Shown piece after piece: positions 42,339-52,483 of a stretch of 64,000 nucleotides of DNA. Position 1 is the stretch's first letter. Every line of letters starts with the position of its first letter. The notes under the pieces were generated by a model. It worked only from the letters and a program-made list of their open reading frames with translations, ran no database searches and had not been told where the DNA came from. Made by a program: the position numbers and the translations under genes. The stretch is from Methylomonas sp. LW13 (GTDB taxonomy: Bacteria; Pseudomonadota; Gammaproteobacteria; Methylococcales; Methylomonadaceae), in NCBI RefSeq assembly GCF_016865255.1, contig NZ_CP033381.1, positions 1,612,001 through 1,676,000 of the forward strand, given 5' to 3'.

Positions 42339-42350
42339 TCTTAAACCAAA

Positions 42351-42381
42351 AGCCCCGCTAGCTATAGCGGGGCTTTTTTTT
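42351..42381 (+). terminator. Intrinsic terminator of the rRNA operon
   Basis: AGCCCCGCTA (42351-42360) pairs perfectly with TAGCGGGGCT (42365-42374), with a 4-base loop, followed by a run of T to 42381. Confidence 0.93.
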
Positions 42382-42469
42382 GACTAAAAATCACCCCGCT
42401 GCTGCTCTCTTCTCTTTTGCGGACGGGGTTGTTAGAATCCCCTCTCATCAATGTTTAGCGAGAAAACGC

Positions 42470-42790
42470 ATGAGTGCAATAGACAGAATCCAAGCCCAAT
42501 TAGCCAGCCATCCTGTGGTCTTGTACATGAAAGGCACCCCGGACTTCCCCCAGTGTGGATTTTCCAGCCGGGTGGTGCAAGTCTTGCAGGCTTGCAATGC
42601 GGATTATGCCCACATCAATATCTTCGAAGACCCTGAAGTGCGTGAAGCCTTAAAAGAATACTCGCACTGGCCTACCTATCCCCAACTGTATATCAACGGC
42701 GAATTAATCGGCGGCTGCGATATCGTCATTGATCTCTTTAATAAAGGTGAGCTTAATAATTTGCTGGCAAGCGTTGGCTCCAAGCTTTAG
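42470..42790 (+). CDS. grxD: Monothiol glutaredoxin Grx4
   Basis: A 106-residue CGFS-type glutaredoxin that binds and delivers 2Fe-2S clusters. It starts MSAIDRIQAQLASHPVVLYMKG; the active site is PQCGFSSR, with WPTYPQLYINGELIGGCDI containing the cis-Pro and glutathione-binding loop. The ATG at 42470 gives the family N-terminus. It directly follows the rRNA terminator and must have its own promoter. Confidence 0.95.
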   Translation: MSAIDRIQAQLASHPVVLYMKGTPDFPQCGFSSRVVQVLQACNADYAHINIFEDPEVREALKEYSHWPTYPQLYINGELIGGCDIVIDLFNKGELNNLLASVGSKL

Positions 42791-42912
42791 TCGAAAAAGG
42801 TATATTAATTAAGCAGCAGCGTGCCTATTCGACCGTGTATTGCGATGGACTTTCTGCCATTCTCGCCAATATGTTTGGGTGCAATGTGTTCTAAGTCGCT
42901 AATTGGCTACAT

Positions 42913-43539
42913 TTACGTCGCTTCGTACTCGCTTAATTTTTTCCAGCGGTTGATAATCATACAAAACAACTCGGCAGTTTGTTCGGCGTCGTAAAGCGCT
43001 GAATGTGCTTTTTCGTTATCCCAGACAATTCCGGCAGCTTGAGCAATTTTTGCTAAAACTGTTTGGCCGTACATTAGCCCTCCGAGTGTGGCGGTATCGA
43101 AACTACTGAATGGATGAAACGGGCTTCGTTTGTAGTTGGTTCGTTCAATAGCGGCGTTCAAAAAATTGATATCGAAAGCTGGGTTGTGTCCAACCAAAAT
43201 GGCTCGCTTGCATTCGTTACGTTTTACAGCGGCTTTGATAGGGGTAAACAGCTTGTTAAGCGCATCCTTCTCTTCTATAGCCATGCGGAAAGGATGGTAT
43301 GGATCGATACCGGTAAATTTGAGCGCTGCGTCATCCAGCTCTGAGTTTTTGAAAGGAATGATATTGCAGTGATGTTTTTCGGTGACATGCAGCCATCCAT
43401 CAGTGTCTGGTTCGACTATTACGGCGGCGATTTCCAATAGTGGATTTTTTTTTGAATTAAAGCCGGCGGTCTCTATATCGACAATAACAGGAAGGTAACC
43501 TCTGAAACGGTTGCCTAACGGAATTAGGTTTATTTCCAT
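42913..43539 (-). CDS. rnt: Ribonuclease T
   Basis: A DEDDh exonuclease that trims the 3' ends of tRNA and other stable RNAs. The 208-residue protein has VIVDIETAGFN (Exo I), VGHNPAFDINFL (Exo II) and KAHSALYDAEQTAELF (Exo III). Length matches the family. It converges on grxD. Confidence 0.94.
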   Translation of the reverse strand: MEINLIPLGNRFRGYLPVIVDIETAGFNSKKNPLLEIAAVIVEPDTDGWLHVTEKHHCNIIPFKNSELDDAALKFTGIDPYHPFRMAIEEKDALNKLFTPIKAAVKRNECKRAILVGHNPAFDINFLNAAIERTNYKRSPFHPFSSFDTATLGGLMYGQTVLAKIAQAAGIVWDNEKAHSALYDAEQTAELFCMIINRWKKLSEYEAT

Positions 43540-43629
43540 TGAGTTTGATGGGCAAAAAAAGTCGGTTGTGCGTTATGTTACGTGAGTTTTGGATAGGTAT
43601 AAACAATATTCAATTGGTGAGGTGAAGTT

Positions 43630-44412
43630 ATGCAAGATCGGAAAAAAGGTTGGGTTATCTTAGGGTTACTGACCGTATTAAACGGTTGTGCCACGACCCG
43701 CGGTGTCGATCCTAAAGATCCTTGGGAGGGCTGGAACAGAGGCGTGCAATCATTTAATGACGGCGTGGACGATTATGTCATGAAACCGGTTGCCAAAGGC
43801 TACGATTGGGTGATGCCCGATTTTGCGGACCAAGCGGTTACTAATTTTTTCAGTAATGTCGATGACATAGGTGTTTGTACCAACGATGTTTTGCAAGGAA
43901 AACTCCTGCAATCGGGTCAGGACGGCGCGCGTTTCTTGGTGAACACCACCATCGGTGTCGCCGGGCTTATAGATGTTGGGACGATGATCGATTTGCCGAA
44001 GCATAATGAAGACTTTGATCAAACATTAGGCTATTGGGGAATACCTACCGGCCCATACTTGGTCCTGCCGTTTTTCGGACCTAGTTCGCCACGTGGCGTG
44101 TTCGGGTTGGTTGGCGATGCCGCGATGAATCCGTTTACTTATGCCGGTATCTACATAAATCCAAATTGGATTGGCGCGGCGGTTTCGATTGGTCCTGGTG
44201 CATTGAAAGTCATTGACGCGCGCTCAGATCTGCTGGGCATGGAAAAAGTCGCTACAGAGGCGGCACTGGATCGTTACGAGTTTTTTAAAAATGCCTATCT
44301 TTCCAGACGTAATTATCTGGTTCACGATGGCAAGGTTCCAGACGAAGATGTGTTGAAATTCGACGAAATGCAGGGCGGTGGGCGTGGACCGCTCGATCCG
44401 AATCCGTATTGA
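43630..44412 (+). CDS. mlaA: Phospholipid-asymmetry lipoprotein MlaA
   Basis: An outer-membrane lipoprotein that removes misplaced phospholipids from the outer leaflet. The 260-residue protein has a lipobox TVLNGCATT at about residue 15-22, then DPWEGWNRGVQSFND, NFFSNVDDIG and the GPYLVLPFFGPSSPRG signature. The rest of the Mla system is not nearby. It is followed by a bidirectional terminator. Confidence 0.94.
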   Translation: MQDRKKGWVILGLLTVLNGCATTRGVDPKDPWEGWNRGVQSFNDGVDDYVMKPVAKGYDWVMPDFADQAVTNFFSNVDDIGVCTNDVLQGKLLQSGQDGARFLVNTTIGVAGLIDVGTMIDLPKHNEDFDQTLGYWGIPTGPYLVLPFFGPSSPRGVFGLVGDAAMNPFTYAGIYINPNWIGAAVSIGPGALKVIDARSDLLGMEKVATEAALDRYEFFKNAYLSRRNYLVHDGKVPDEDVLKFDEMQGGGRGPLDPNPY

Positions 44413-44437
44413 TTTAAACTGTTCCACTCTTATGTAA

Positions 44438-44471
44438 AAGGCCGTAAAGCACATAACTTTGCGGCTTTTTT
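44438..44471. terminator. Bidirectional terminator between mlaA and mtaB
   Basis: A stem of about 10 pairs (AAGGCCGTAAAG against CTTTGCGGCTT, with two G-T wobbles) with a 7-base loop is followed by TTTTTT on the plus strand and by TTTT on the minus strand, so it can stop both convergent genes. Confidence 0.75.
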
Positions 44472-44477
44472 ATTGCT

Positions 44478-45764
44478 TCAATCCAAGCGGACGAGCATGA
44501 AATCCGGTTTCGCTTCTATCAGTACTCCCGACATTATCTTATTTTCCAGAATAAGGTCGGGTGCCACATCGCAGGCTACCCTTAGATAGTTTGGTGTGTA
44601 GCCGAAATGGCGGACCACGCCATCTTTTTGTGCTTCTTTTTGCCCTTCCCATAAAATGTTGGCCTGTTCGCCGAGGTTTTCGGCAATGAACCTATGCTTC
44701 ATTGTGTCGGCTAATTCATGCAATTGCTTGCTGCGCAGTTTCTTTGTGTTCTGATCGACTTGATCTGGCAAACCAGCGGCTTTGGTGCCTTCCCGAGGCG
44801 AATAGCTGAAAATGTGAATATGACCAAAACCCAGGCTTTTGATGTAATCAAAACTTTCCTGCCATTCCAGTTCGGTTTCGCCCGGAAAGCCGACGATGAT
44901 GTCGGTAGTGATATTGAAATGCGGAATCGTCGCTCGGGCCAGTTTAACGATCTGGCCGAATTCCTCCGTTTTACAGCGCCTGGCCATGCGCCGTAGTACG
45001 CTGTCGCTGCCGCTCTGCAAGGGCAAATGCAGATGTGGCATCAGTCTTGAATTTTTGAACAACTCGAAGAAACCATCCGGCAATTCCCAAGGTTCCAGAG
45101 AGCCCATGCGCAGGCGTGGAATCTCGGTTTTAGCCAGGATTTCGCTAACCAATTCGACCAAATTACTGTTGATGTCACTGCCGTAACCGCCCAAATGCAC
45201 ACCGGTGATGATGGCTTCGTTGATGCCTTGAGCGTGCAGCGCGTTGATCTCGTCAATGACTGCTTGAATCGGCCGGCTGCTTTCCTCGCCGCGAGCAACG
45301 GTAACGATGCAGAAGGTGCAGCGGTAGCGGCAGCCGTCCTGTACCTTGACGAAGGCGCGCTGGCGGCCACGGCTGAACAGCGACACTTCGCCGGGTTCGG
45401 TCGACATCGTCGGCATGCTATCCAAATTCAGTTCGGCCAGGGTTTTCTCCACCAGCTGGTTTTTGTCCTGGTTGCCGACTATCAAGTCCACGCCCATCAA
45501 TTGCGCGGCTTCTTCCTCGTTCAGTGTCGCGTAACAGCCGCTGACCACCAGCTTGGCTTGCGGATTATCACGGTGAATGCGGCGTATCATTTGCTTGGAT
45601 TTTTTCACGGCGTCCTGAGTCACCGCGCAGGAATTGATGATCACCAATTGCGCGTCGCTCAAGTTACGGGTGATGTCGTGGCCTCTAGCCTGAAAGGCTT
45701 GTGCCCAGGTTTCCAGTTCCGCTTCGTTGAGACGGCAGCCGAGGGTTTTTAAATGTATCTGCAT
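44478..45764 (-). CDS. mtaB: tRNA t6A37 methylthiotransferase MtaB
   Basis: Radical SAM methylthiotransferase converting t6A37 to ms2t6A37 in tRNA. The 428-residue protein begins MQIHLKTLGCRLNEAE, with N-terminal cluster cysteines (C10 and later), the radical-SAM motif CRYRCTFCIVTVARG and a C-terminal TRAM domain. Start chosen at ATG 45762-45764; the frame extends 5 residues further. Confidence 0.93.
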   Translation of the reverse strand: MQIHLKTLGCRLNEAELETWAQAFQARGHDITRNLSDAQLVIINSCAVTQDAVKKSKQMIRRIHRDNPQAKLVVSGCYATLNEEEAAQLMGVDLIVGNQDKNQLVEKTLAELNLDSMPTMSTEPGEVSLFSRGRQRAFVKVQDGCRYRCTFCIVTVARGEESSRPIQAVIDEINALHAQGINEAIITGVHLGGYGSDINSNLVELVSEILAKTEIPRLRMGSLEPWELPDGFFELFKNSRLMPHLHLPLQSGSDSVLRRMARRCKTEEFGQIVKLARATIPHFNITTDIIVGFPGETELEWQESFDYIKSLGFGHIHIFSYSPREGTKAAGLPDQVDQNTKKLRSKQLHELADTMKHRFIAENLGEQANILWEGQKEAQKDGVVRHFGYTPNYLRVACDVAPDLILENKIMSGVLIEAKPDFMLVRLD

Positions 45765-45826
45765 GTAAATATAAAACAAAATGTAGGGTGCATAAGCGTA
45801 GCGTCATACGCCGACAATCAAAATAA

Positions 45827-47059
45827 TTAACCAAAAAACCAATAAGTCACCAAAATCGCGGTCACGATGCCGCCAAGGTCTGCAACGATGCCGCAGGCGG
45901 CAGCATGGCGAATCTGCTTGATGTTCACCGCACCGAAATACACCGCCAACACATAAAAGGTGGTCTCGGTGCTGCCTTGCACCACCGATGCCAGCCGGCC
46001 GGCAAAGGAATCGGCACCGTGGGTCTGCATGGTGTCTATCATCATCGCCCGCGCGCCGCTGCCGCTGAACGGTTTCATCAGTGCAGTCGGCAGGCCGTCG
46101 ATGAAACGGTTGTCGATGCCGGCAGCATTGACCAATAGCCTTACACCGTCGGTAATCAATTCCAACGCGCCGCTGGCCCGGCACACTCCGAAAGCCACCA
46201 GCATCGCCACCAGATAAGGAATGATGGTGATCGCGGTCTGGAAACCGTGCTTGGCGCCTTCGACGAACAATTCGTAGGCGTTCAGACCTTTGTAGGCAGC
46301 GGCGGCGATGAACGACACCACCAAGCCGAACAAAATCACATGGCTGACCAGAGCCGATTGCTTGAGCATTTCTGCCTGATCCAAGCCCGCGAAATAAGCC
46401 AGTATGCCGCCGACCAAGATGGTGATGCCGCCCAGATAAGCCATCACCACCTTGTCCAGCAAATTGATCTTCTGCACGGCGGCGACGGCCAGCAGGCCGG
46501 TCAGCGTCGACATATAGGTGGCGATCAATATCGGAATGAACACGTCGGTCGGATTGGCGGCACCCAGTTGAGCCCGGTAAGCGAAGATCGTTACCGGAAA
46601 CAGCGTCACCGAGGAGGTGTTGATCACTAGAAATAAAATCTGCGCATCGCTGGCCCGCTCGGGATGCGGATTCAAGGTTTGCATTTCCTGCATGGCCTTG
46701 ATGCCCATCGGCGTCGCGGCATTGTCCAGCCCCAACATATTGGCGGCGATGTTCATCACCATTGCCCCCTGCGCCGGATGACCTTTGGGAATCTCCGGCA
46801 TCAACCGGCTGAATAGAGGATTCAGTGCCTTGGTCAATAGATCGATGAAACCGCTATGCTCGCCGACTTTCATGATGCCCAGCCACAAGGCCAGCACGCC
46901 GCTAAGCCCCAGCGAAATCTCGAACGCGGTCTTGGATAGGCTGAACATCGCATTCATCAACTCGGAAAACACCTGGGTATCGCCCAGCACCAGCAGCTTG
47001 AAGGCGGCGGTGGCGAAGGCGGTCAGGAAGAAGAATATCCAGATGAAGTTCAGCAACAA
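45827..47059 (-). CDS. SpmA-SpmB-like nucleoside-recognition membrane protein
   Basis: A 410-residue membrane protein with about ten hydrophobic helices. The first half resembles spore-maturation protein SpmA (MNIAANMLGLDNAATPMGI) and the second SpmB (FSGSGARAMMIDTM, VQGSTETTFYVLAVYFGAVNI), so the two-gene system of sporulating bacteria is fused here. Such fusions occur in non-sporulating gammaproteobacteria, with unknown function; the Gate-domain family suggests transport. It begins 12 bases after purB ends and may share its transcript. Confidence 0.85.
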   Translation of the reverse strand: MLLNFIWIFFFLTAFATAAFKLLVLGDTQVFSELMNAMFSLSKTAFEISLGLSGVLALWLGIMKVGEHSGFIDLLTKALNPLFSRLMPEIPKGHPAQGAMVMNIAANMLGLDNAATPMGIKAMQEMQTLNPHPERASDAQILFLVINTSSVTLFPVTIFAYRAQLGAANPTDVFIPILIATYMSTLTGLLAVAAVQKINLLDKVVMAYLGGITILVGGILAYFAGLDQAEMLKQSALVSHVILFGLVVSFIAAAAYKGLNAYELFVEGAKHGFQTAITIIPYLVAMLVAFGVCRASGALELITDGVRLLVNAAGIDNRFIDGLPTALMKPFSGSGARAMMIDTMQTHGADSFAGRLASVVQGSTETTFYVLAVYFGAVNIKQIRHAAACGIVADLGGIVTAILVTYWFFG

Positions 47060-47071
47060 CCGGTCCCGTGA

Positions 47072-48442
<1,371 letters not shown>

Positions 48443-48480
48443 CTAAATTTCTAAAACGTAAAACGGTTTACCTGCGACAG

Positions 48481-49173
48481 CTAGATTTGTCCACCAGGAC
48501 GTTGGGTCGGTCGGATATTTTCGTCGAAGCAAGCCTTGGCTGTGCCGGGAAACGCTTCGATCAAGCGGCGGCGCATGTCTACATCATCCTGGAAGACCGT
48601 CATCCAGACGGACCAGAAGCCTCGTTGTAATGCCATTTCGACAATTTCGGCTCTGCGTTCCTCGCTATCGAAGACGGCAAGTTGCGATTTTCGCTTTGAG
48701 GCATTTTGCCAAGCTTGCTGCCGATGCAGCCAACGTTTGTCTTTGCTTGTTGGAACTTGTTGACCATTAATCTGGCGATCAGGATGTTTATTTAGGCCTA
48801 ATGCCAACCAGGTCTTTTCGATTTTTCGGTTGATAGGCTCGGCATGTATTTTATTCGGCAATACCCGGCCTTGCGAATCGTAGCTAAAGGCTAGCAAGGT
48901 ATTGTCACTGTCGGGCCAAACATAATCGTCAAGGTTCAATTGGCTATGGCCTTTGCCTGAATTGCAATTGCCGCAGGCTAACAAAAAATTGTTCCAAAGA
49001 AATTTGGTTTCCGGGTATTCATTTTTTGGTTTTTTATGCTCTACATGAATACCGCTGGCAATCCAGCGTTCGCAATATGAACAATATTCGCCGAGTCGTT
49101 CTCTTAACGGCTGTTGAGCATTTTCATAGGGTTTAATTTCGCCCAGGTCTGTTCCTTTATTAACCGGACGCAT
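48481..49173 (-). CDS. ptuB: HNH endonuclease, PtuB-like (Septu effector)
   Basis: A 230-residue protein starting MRPVNKGTDLGEIKPYENA. It has a zinc-finger HNH core: CSYC (C31, C34), HVEHKKPK (H43, H46), WNNFLLACGNCNSGKG with N61, C67 and C70. This pattern is the TIGR02646/PtuB family of retron and Septu defence systems. It begins 2 bases after the ATPase gene ends, on the same strand. In Septu, PtuB is the nuclease that acts with the PtuA ATPase; target here is unknown. No reverse transcriptase or retron RNA is nearby, so it is not a retron. Confidence 0.85.
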   Translation of the reverse strand: MRPVNKGTDLGEIKPYENAQQPLRERLGEYCSYCERWIASGIHVEHKKPKNEYPETKFLWNNFLLACGNCNSGKGHSQLNLDDYVWPDSDNTLLAFSYDSQGRVLPNKIHAEPINRKIEKTWLALGLNKHPDRQINGQQVPTSKDKRWLHRQQAWQNASKRKSQLAVFDSEERRAEIVEMALQRGFWSVWMTVFQDDVDMRRRLIEAFPGTAKACFDENIRPTQRPGGQI

Positions 49174-49175
49174 GG

Positions 49176-50486
49176 TTATTTATCTTTTGAGGCTAATACG
49201 GAATCGCGTTCGAATTTTAATTGTGCTGCGAATGCCGGATCGTCACTGAAAGGAATGGATAATTCGTCCAATTTCGAGCGTAACTGCATGACTTCCATAT
49301 CCGATTCGTTATTTACTTCGTGCAGTTTTCGATAGTAAGCTTCGGCAGCCTCCATCATGTCCAGATAGCGTTTGCTCTTTTGCGGAATTTCGACATGCTG
49401 CTGATCTTCGGCAATATCTTCGATACTTTCGCTTTCAATCGCGACCGGCTGGGCTTTCTCCAAATCCCATAATAAACAATCTTCGCGTCCATATAACGAT
49501 TGAATAATAAATGGCGAATGACTACTAGCAACAAATTGTACTTTCGGAAAGGTTTTCAATAATCGCCCGACCACTTCCCGTTGCCATTTGGGATGCAAAT
49601 GCAGGTCGATTTCATCGATCAGCACGATGCCTTCGGTTTGTTTGATGACGTCAGCTTCCAGTTGAGGATTCAGGGTCGCCATGCGGTAGGCAATATCGGC
49701 AACCATGCCTATCATGTTGCGGTAGCCGTCGCTGAGCAGGTGGAAGGGGATGGTTTGGTTTTTGCCTTGAATCACCATCTCGATCAATATTTCGTCCCAT
49801 TCAAAAGCCCACCAAGCTCGTTTCGCATCTGGAATCATTGCGACTATGGCTTCACGCACAGCTTCTAAAACATGTTGAGGCTCTTGTTTTTGTAAGAAAA
49901 TTATTTCCTGTTTTTTAAACCAACTAAATAATTGTTTTAGGTTAACAAATGGATCTAAACAGTATCTATAGCCAATAAGTCTAGAACTAGGGCCAGATGT
50001 ATCAATATTTTCCAAGGTGTCGGCCGAAAGCCGTGCAGTACCGTAGTTGCAGATGACAGGAAATACGGTTTTTGAATCCGATGCGTTTAGTTCAGCAGCG
50101 AAAGATACGATGGGCTCAAGAAGTGAGCTTATTGAGTCTAAATTGCTAGTTAAAGTCCAATCAATTTTGCAATTATTTAATATGCCTTTCAAATAGACTG
50201 ACGTTGGAGATATAGCTTGTTTAATAAGTGTTTGGCCTAAAGTAGAAAACTCGTAACGTTTGTCATAATCCGAAATGGCGCCACAGTCAGCTTTGAGTCC
50301 GTATTCAACGTGTAAAAAGTCCTTGAGCCCTAAAATAAATGGATTGATCGCCAGTTTTAGAGCGTCCAATACAGCAGTTTTACCGCTGCCATTGTCGCCG
50401 ATCAATAGTGTAAATCGGTCAGAAAAATCGATTTCATAATTTTCGAAACAGCGAAAATTACTCAGATTTAACTTATTAATTTTCAT
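49176..50486 (-). CDS. ptuA: AAA ATPase, PtuA-like (Septu sensor)
   Basis: A 436-residue ABC/AAA-type ATPase. It has Walker A GDNGSGKT (residues 30-37), an LLSDGYRNM signature (250-258), Walker [15 protein letters not shown] (286-299) and the switch His in SSHSPFI (H323). The C-terminal 110 residues lack TOPRIM, so it is not an OLD/GajA nuclease. Start ATG 50484-50486 lies inside the last codons of mnmA: the two genes overlap by 11 bases, so translation is probably coupled. The gene looks more A/T-rich (by eye, about 49.87-50.33 kb) than mnmA and purB, which suggests transfer. Confidence 0.83.
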   Translation of the reverse strand: MKINKLNLSNFRCFENYEIDFSDRFTLLIGDNGSGKTAVLDALKLAINPFILGLKDFLHVEYGLKADCGAISDYDKRYEFSTLGQTLIKQAISPTSVYLKGILNNCKIDWTLTSNLDSISSLLEPIVSFAAELNASDSKTVFPVICNYGTARLSADTLENIDTSGPSSRLIGYRYCLDPFVNLKQLFSWFKKQEIIFLQKQEPQHVLEAVREAIVAMIPDAKRAWWAFEWDEILIEMVIQGKNQTIPFHLLSDGYRNMIGMVADIAYRMATLNPQLEADVIKQTEGIVLIDEIDLHLHPKWQREVVGRLLKTFPKVQFVASSHSPFIIQSLYGREDCLLWDLEKAQPVAIESESIEDIAEDQQHVEIPQKSKRYLDMMEAAEAYYRKLHEVNNESDMEVMQLRSKLDELSIPFSDDPAFAAQLKFERDSVLASKDK

Positions 50487-51573
50487 TGTATTTAACCTCG
50501 ATAATGCCGCCGCCCAAGCAAATTTCGCCGTTATAAAATACGACGGACTGGCCTGGTGTAATAGCCCTTTGCGGTTGGTCAAAACTTACTTTTACACGTA
50601 AACCGTTGTCCAGCGGTTCGATCAAGCAATCTTGATCCGGTTGGCGGTAGCGAGTCTTGGCGGCACAGTGGATCGTTTCGGTCAAGGGTTGGTCGCCGCA
50701 CCAATCGAGTTGGCCGGCTTCCAGGGTGTTGTGCAGCATTAACGGGTGGTTGTGGCCCTGGCCGACAATCAGCACGTTATTGTCCAGGTCTTTTTCCAGT
50801 ACGAACCATGGTTCATCCGGCGCATCCTTGACCCCACCTATGCCGAGGCCCTGGCGCTGGCCCAGCGTGTAATACATCAAGCCATGATGTTTGCCGATAT
50901 ATTGCCCTTCCGGTGTGCGCATTTCACCAGGTTGGTGCGGCAGGTATCGTTGCAGAAATTCCTTGAATTTGCGTTCGCCGATGAAGCAAATGCCGGTGCT
51001 GTCTTTCTTGCGGCTGTTGGCAAAACCGGCTCTATCCGCCATCGCACGGATTTCCGGCTTGTGTAGGTGGCCTATTGGAAACAGGGTACGAGACAGGGCT
51101 TTCTGCCCCATTGCGTAGAGAAAATAGCTTTGCTCTTTGTTGGGATCTAAGCCTTTTAATAGCTGGAATTCGCCGTCTTGTTCGCGAACGCGGGCATAGT
51201 GGCCGGTGGCAATATATTCGGCGCCCAAGTCTTCGATGGCGTAATCCAGAAACGCTTTGAATTTGACGTGTTTGTTACAAAGTATGTCGGGATTGGGAGT
51301 GCGGCCGGCCTTAAACTCTGACAAAAACACTTCAAATACCTCGTCCCAATATTCGGCGGCGAAGTTGACGGTCTTAAGCTCTATGCCGAGTTTGTCGCAA
51401 ACTTGCTGTGCGTCGGCTAAGTCTTGCATCGCCGTGCAATATTCGGTGCCGTCGTCTTCCTCCCAATTTTTCATGAACAAGCCTGTGACTTTGTGGCCTT
51501 GTTCTTGCAGGGCTAGAGCGGTAACGGAAGAATCGACGCCGCCGGACATGCCGACGATGATGTGTTTGCTCAT
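50476..51573 (-). CDS. mnmA: tRNA-specific 2-thiouridylase MnmA
   Basis: Makes 2-thiouridine at position 34 of tRNA(Lys, Glu, Gln). The 365-residue protein has the PP-loop [13 protein letters not shown] and the two catalytic cysteines in [16 protein letters not shown] and [15 protein letters not shown]. Its start overlaps nudJ by 4 bases; its last 11 bases overlap the PtuA-like gene start. In E. coli the order is nudJ-mnmA-hflD-purB; here no hflD follows. Confidence 0.97.
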   Translation of the reverse strand: MSKHIIVGMSGGVDSSVTALALQEQGHKVTGLFMKNWEEDDGTEYCTAMQDLADAQQVCDKLGIELKTVNFAAEYWDEVFEVFLSEFKAGRTPNPDILCNKHVKFKAFLDYAIEDLGAEYIATGHYARVREQDGEFQLLKGLDPNKEQSYFLYAMGQKALSRTLFPIGHLHKPEIRAMADRAGFANSRKKDSTGICFIGERKFKEFLQRYLPHQPGEMRTPEGQYIGKHHGLMYYTLGQRQGLGIGGVKDAPDEPWFVLEKDLDNNVLIVGQGHNHPLMLHNTLEAGQLDWCGDQPLTETIHCAAKTRYRQPDQDCLIEPLDNGLRVKVSFDQPQRAITPGQSVVFYNGEICLGGGIIEVKYNEN

Positions 51574-52025
51574 TCTAAATCGATAAAAGACTGTAAGATG
51601 CTAAGCGGAAAGCGGTGACCTTTCAGGTATTCGTCCACAGTGGTTAATACCAAAGGGCTGCGCAATTGCTGGCGTTTTGCGTAAATTTCATTGCGGCTTA
51701 ACCAGTGAGTGTCGATAATGCCGTCGTCGAGAGCTTGTTCTGGATTGTGGTTGTTGACTGTGCCGGAAAAACAGAAGCGAACAAAGCTGGGCATATGCGG
51801 ATTTCTGCGCCATAACTGTGTGGCGATTAAAGCCTCCGGTTCAAATTGCCAAGCTGTTTCCTCGCAAACTTCGCGTTTGACGGCACTGATTAAATCTTCA
51901 CCTTCTTCCAAATGACCAGCGGGCTGATTGAACGCAAGGCCTCGTGCCGTTGTCTCCTCAACCAGCAGAAAGCGACCGTCTTTTTCGATCACGGCGGCGA
52001 CGGTGACGTGAGGTTTCCAAACCAT
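51570..52025 (-). CDS. nudJ: Nudix phosphatase NudJ
   Basis: A 151-residue Nudix hydrolase with the box [20 protein letters not shown] and family start [23 protein letters not shown]. coli NudJ releases phosphate from thiamin pyrimidine and other diphosphates. It heads the nudJ-mnmA-... operon and overlaps mnmA by 4 bases. Confidence 0.93.
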   Translation of the reverse strand: MVWKPHVTVAAVIEKDGRFLLVEETTARGLAFNQPAGHLEEGEDLISAVKREVCEETAWQFEPEALIATQLWRRNPHMPSFVRFCFSGTVNNHNPEQALDDGIIDTHWLSRNEIYAKRQQLRSPLVLTTVDEYLKGHRFPLSILQSFIDLE

Positions 52026-52150
52026 GATATTGATAGAAAACGGTAAAAGGCGCGCATTTTACTAGAAATGTTTTTTATGTGCCTAAAGATTGAAATTTAA
52101 TGTTTAAGACGCTATTTTTAAGACCACAATGATTCACAGCACCAAAGATT

Positions 52151-52474
52151 ATGTCAGATTTTGAACCCTTGAAAGATGGTGACGGTAACACCGCGCTGCA
52201 AGAAGCCAAACCGCAGCTGAAAAGACCGCCACTGTATAAGGTTATGTTGCTTAATGACGACTTTACGCCGATGGATTTTGTCGTCGAGATATTGACTGAT
52301 TTTTTTAACATGAGCCAAGAGAAAGCAACGCAGGTGATGTTGCAAGTGCATACACAGGGTGTCGGGGTTTGCGGTACCTATACCAAAGACGTAGCTGAAA
52401 CCAAAGTACATATTGTTAATGAATATTCCCGTGAGCACCATCACCCGCTGATGTGCACGATGGAAGAGGCGTGA
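52151..52474 (+). CDS. clpS: ClpS adaptor protein
   Basis: Delivers N-end-rule substrates to ClpAP. The 107-residue protein has [20 protein letters not shown] and the [16 protein letters not shown] binding-pocket block. It precedes clpA by 9 bases, the usual pairing. Confidence 0.97.
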   Translation: MSDFEPLKDGDGNTALQEAKPQLKRPPLYKVMLLNDDFTPMDFVVEILTDFFNMSQEKATQVMLQVHTQGVGVCGTYTKDVAETKVHIVNEYSREHHHPLMCTMEEA

Positions 52475-52483
52475 GGGCTAACC

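Noticed and set aside
48481-50486. A retron built on the ATPase-HNH pair
   Set aside because: No reverse-transcriptase gene or msr/msd-like region lies beside the pair.
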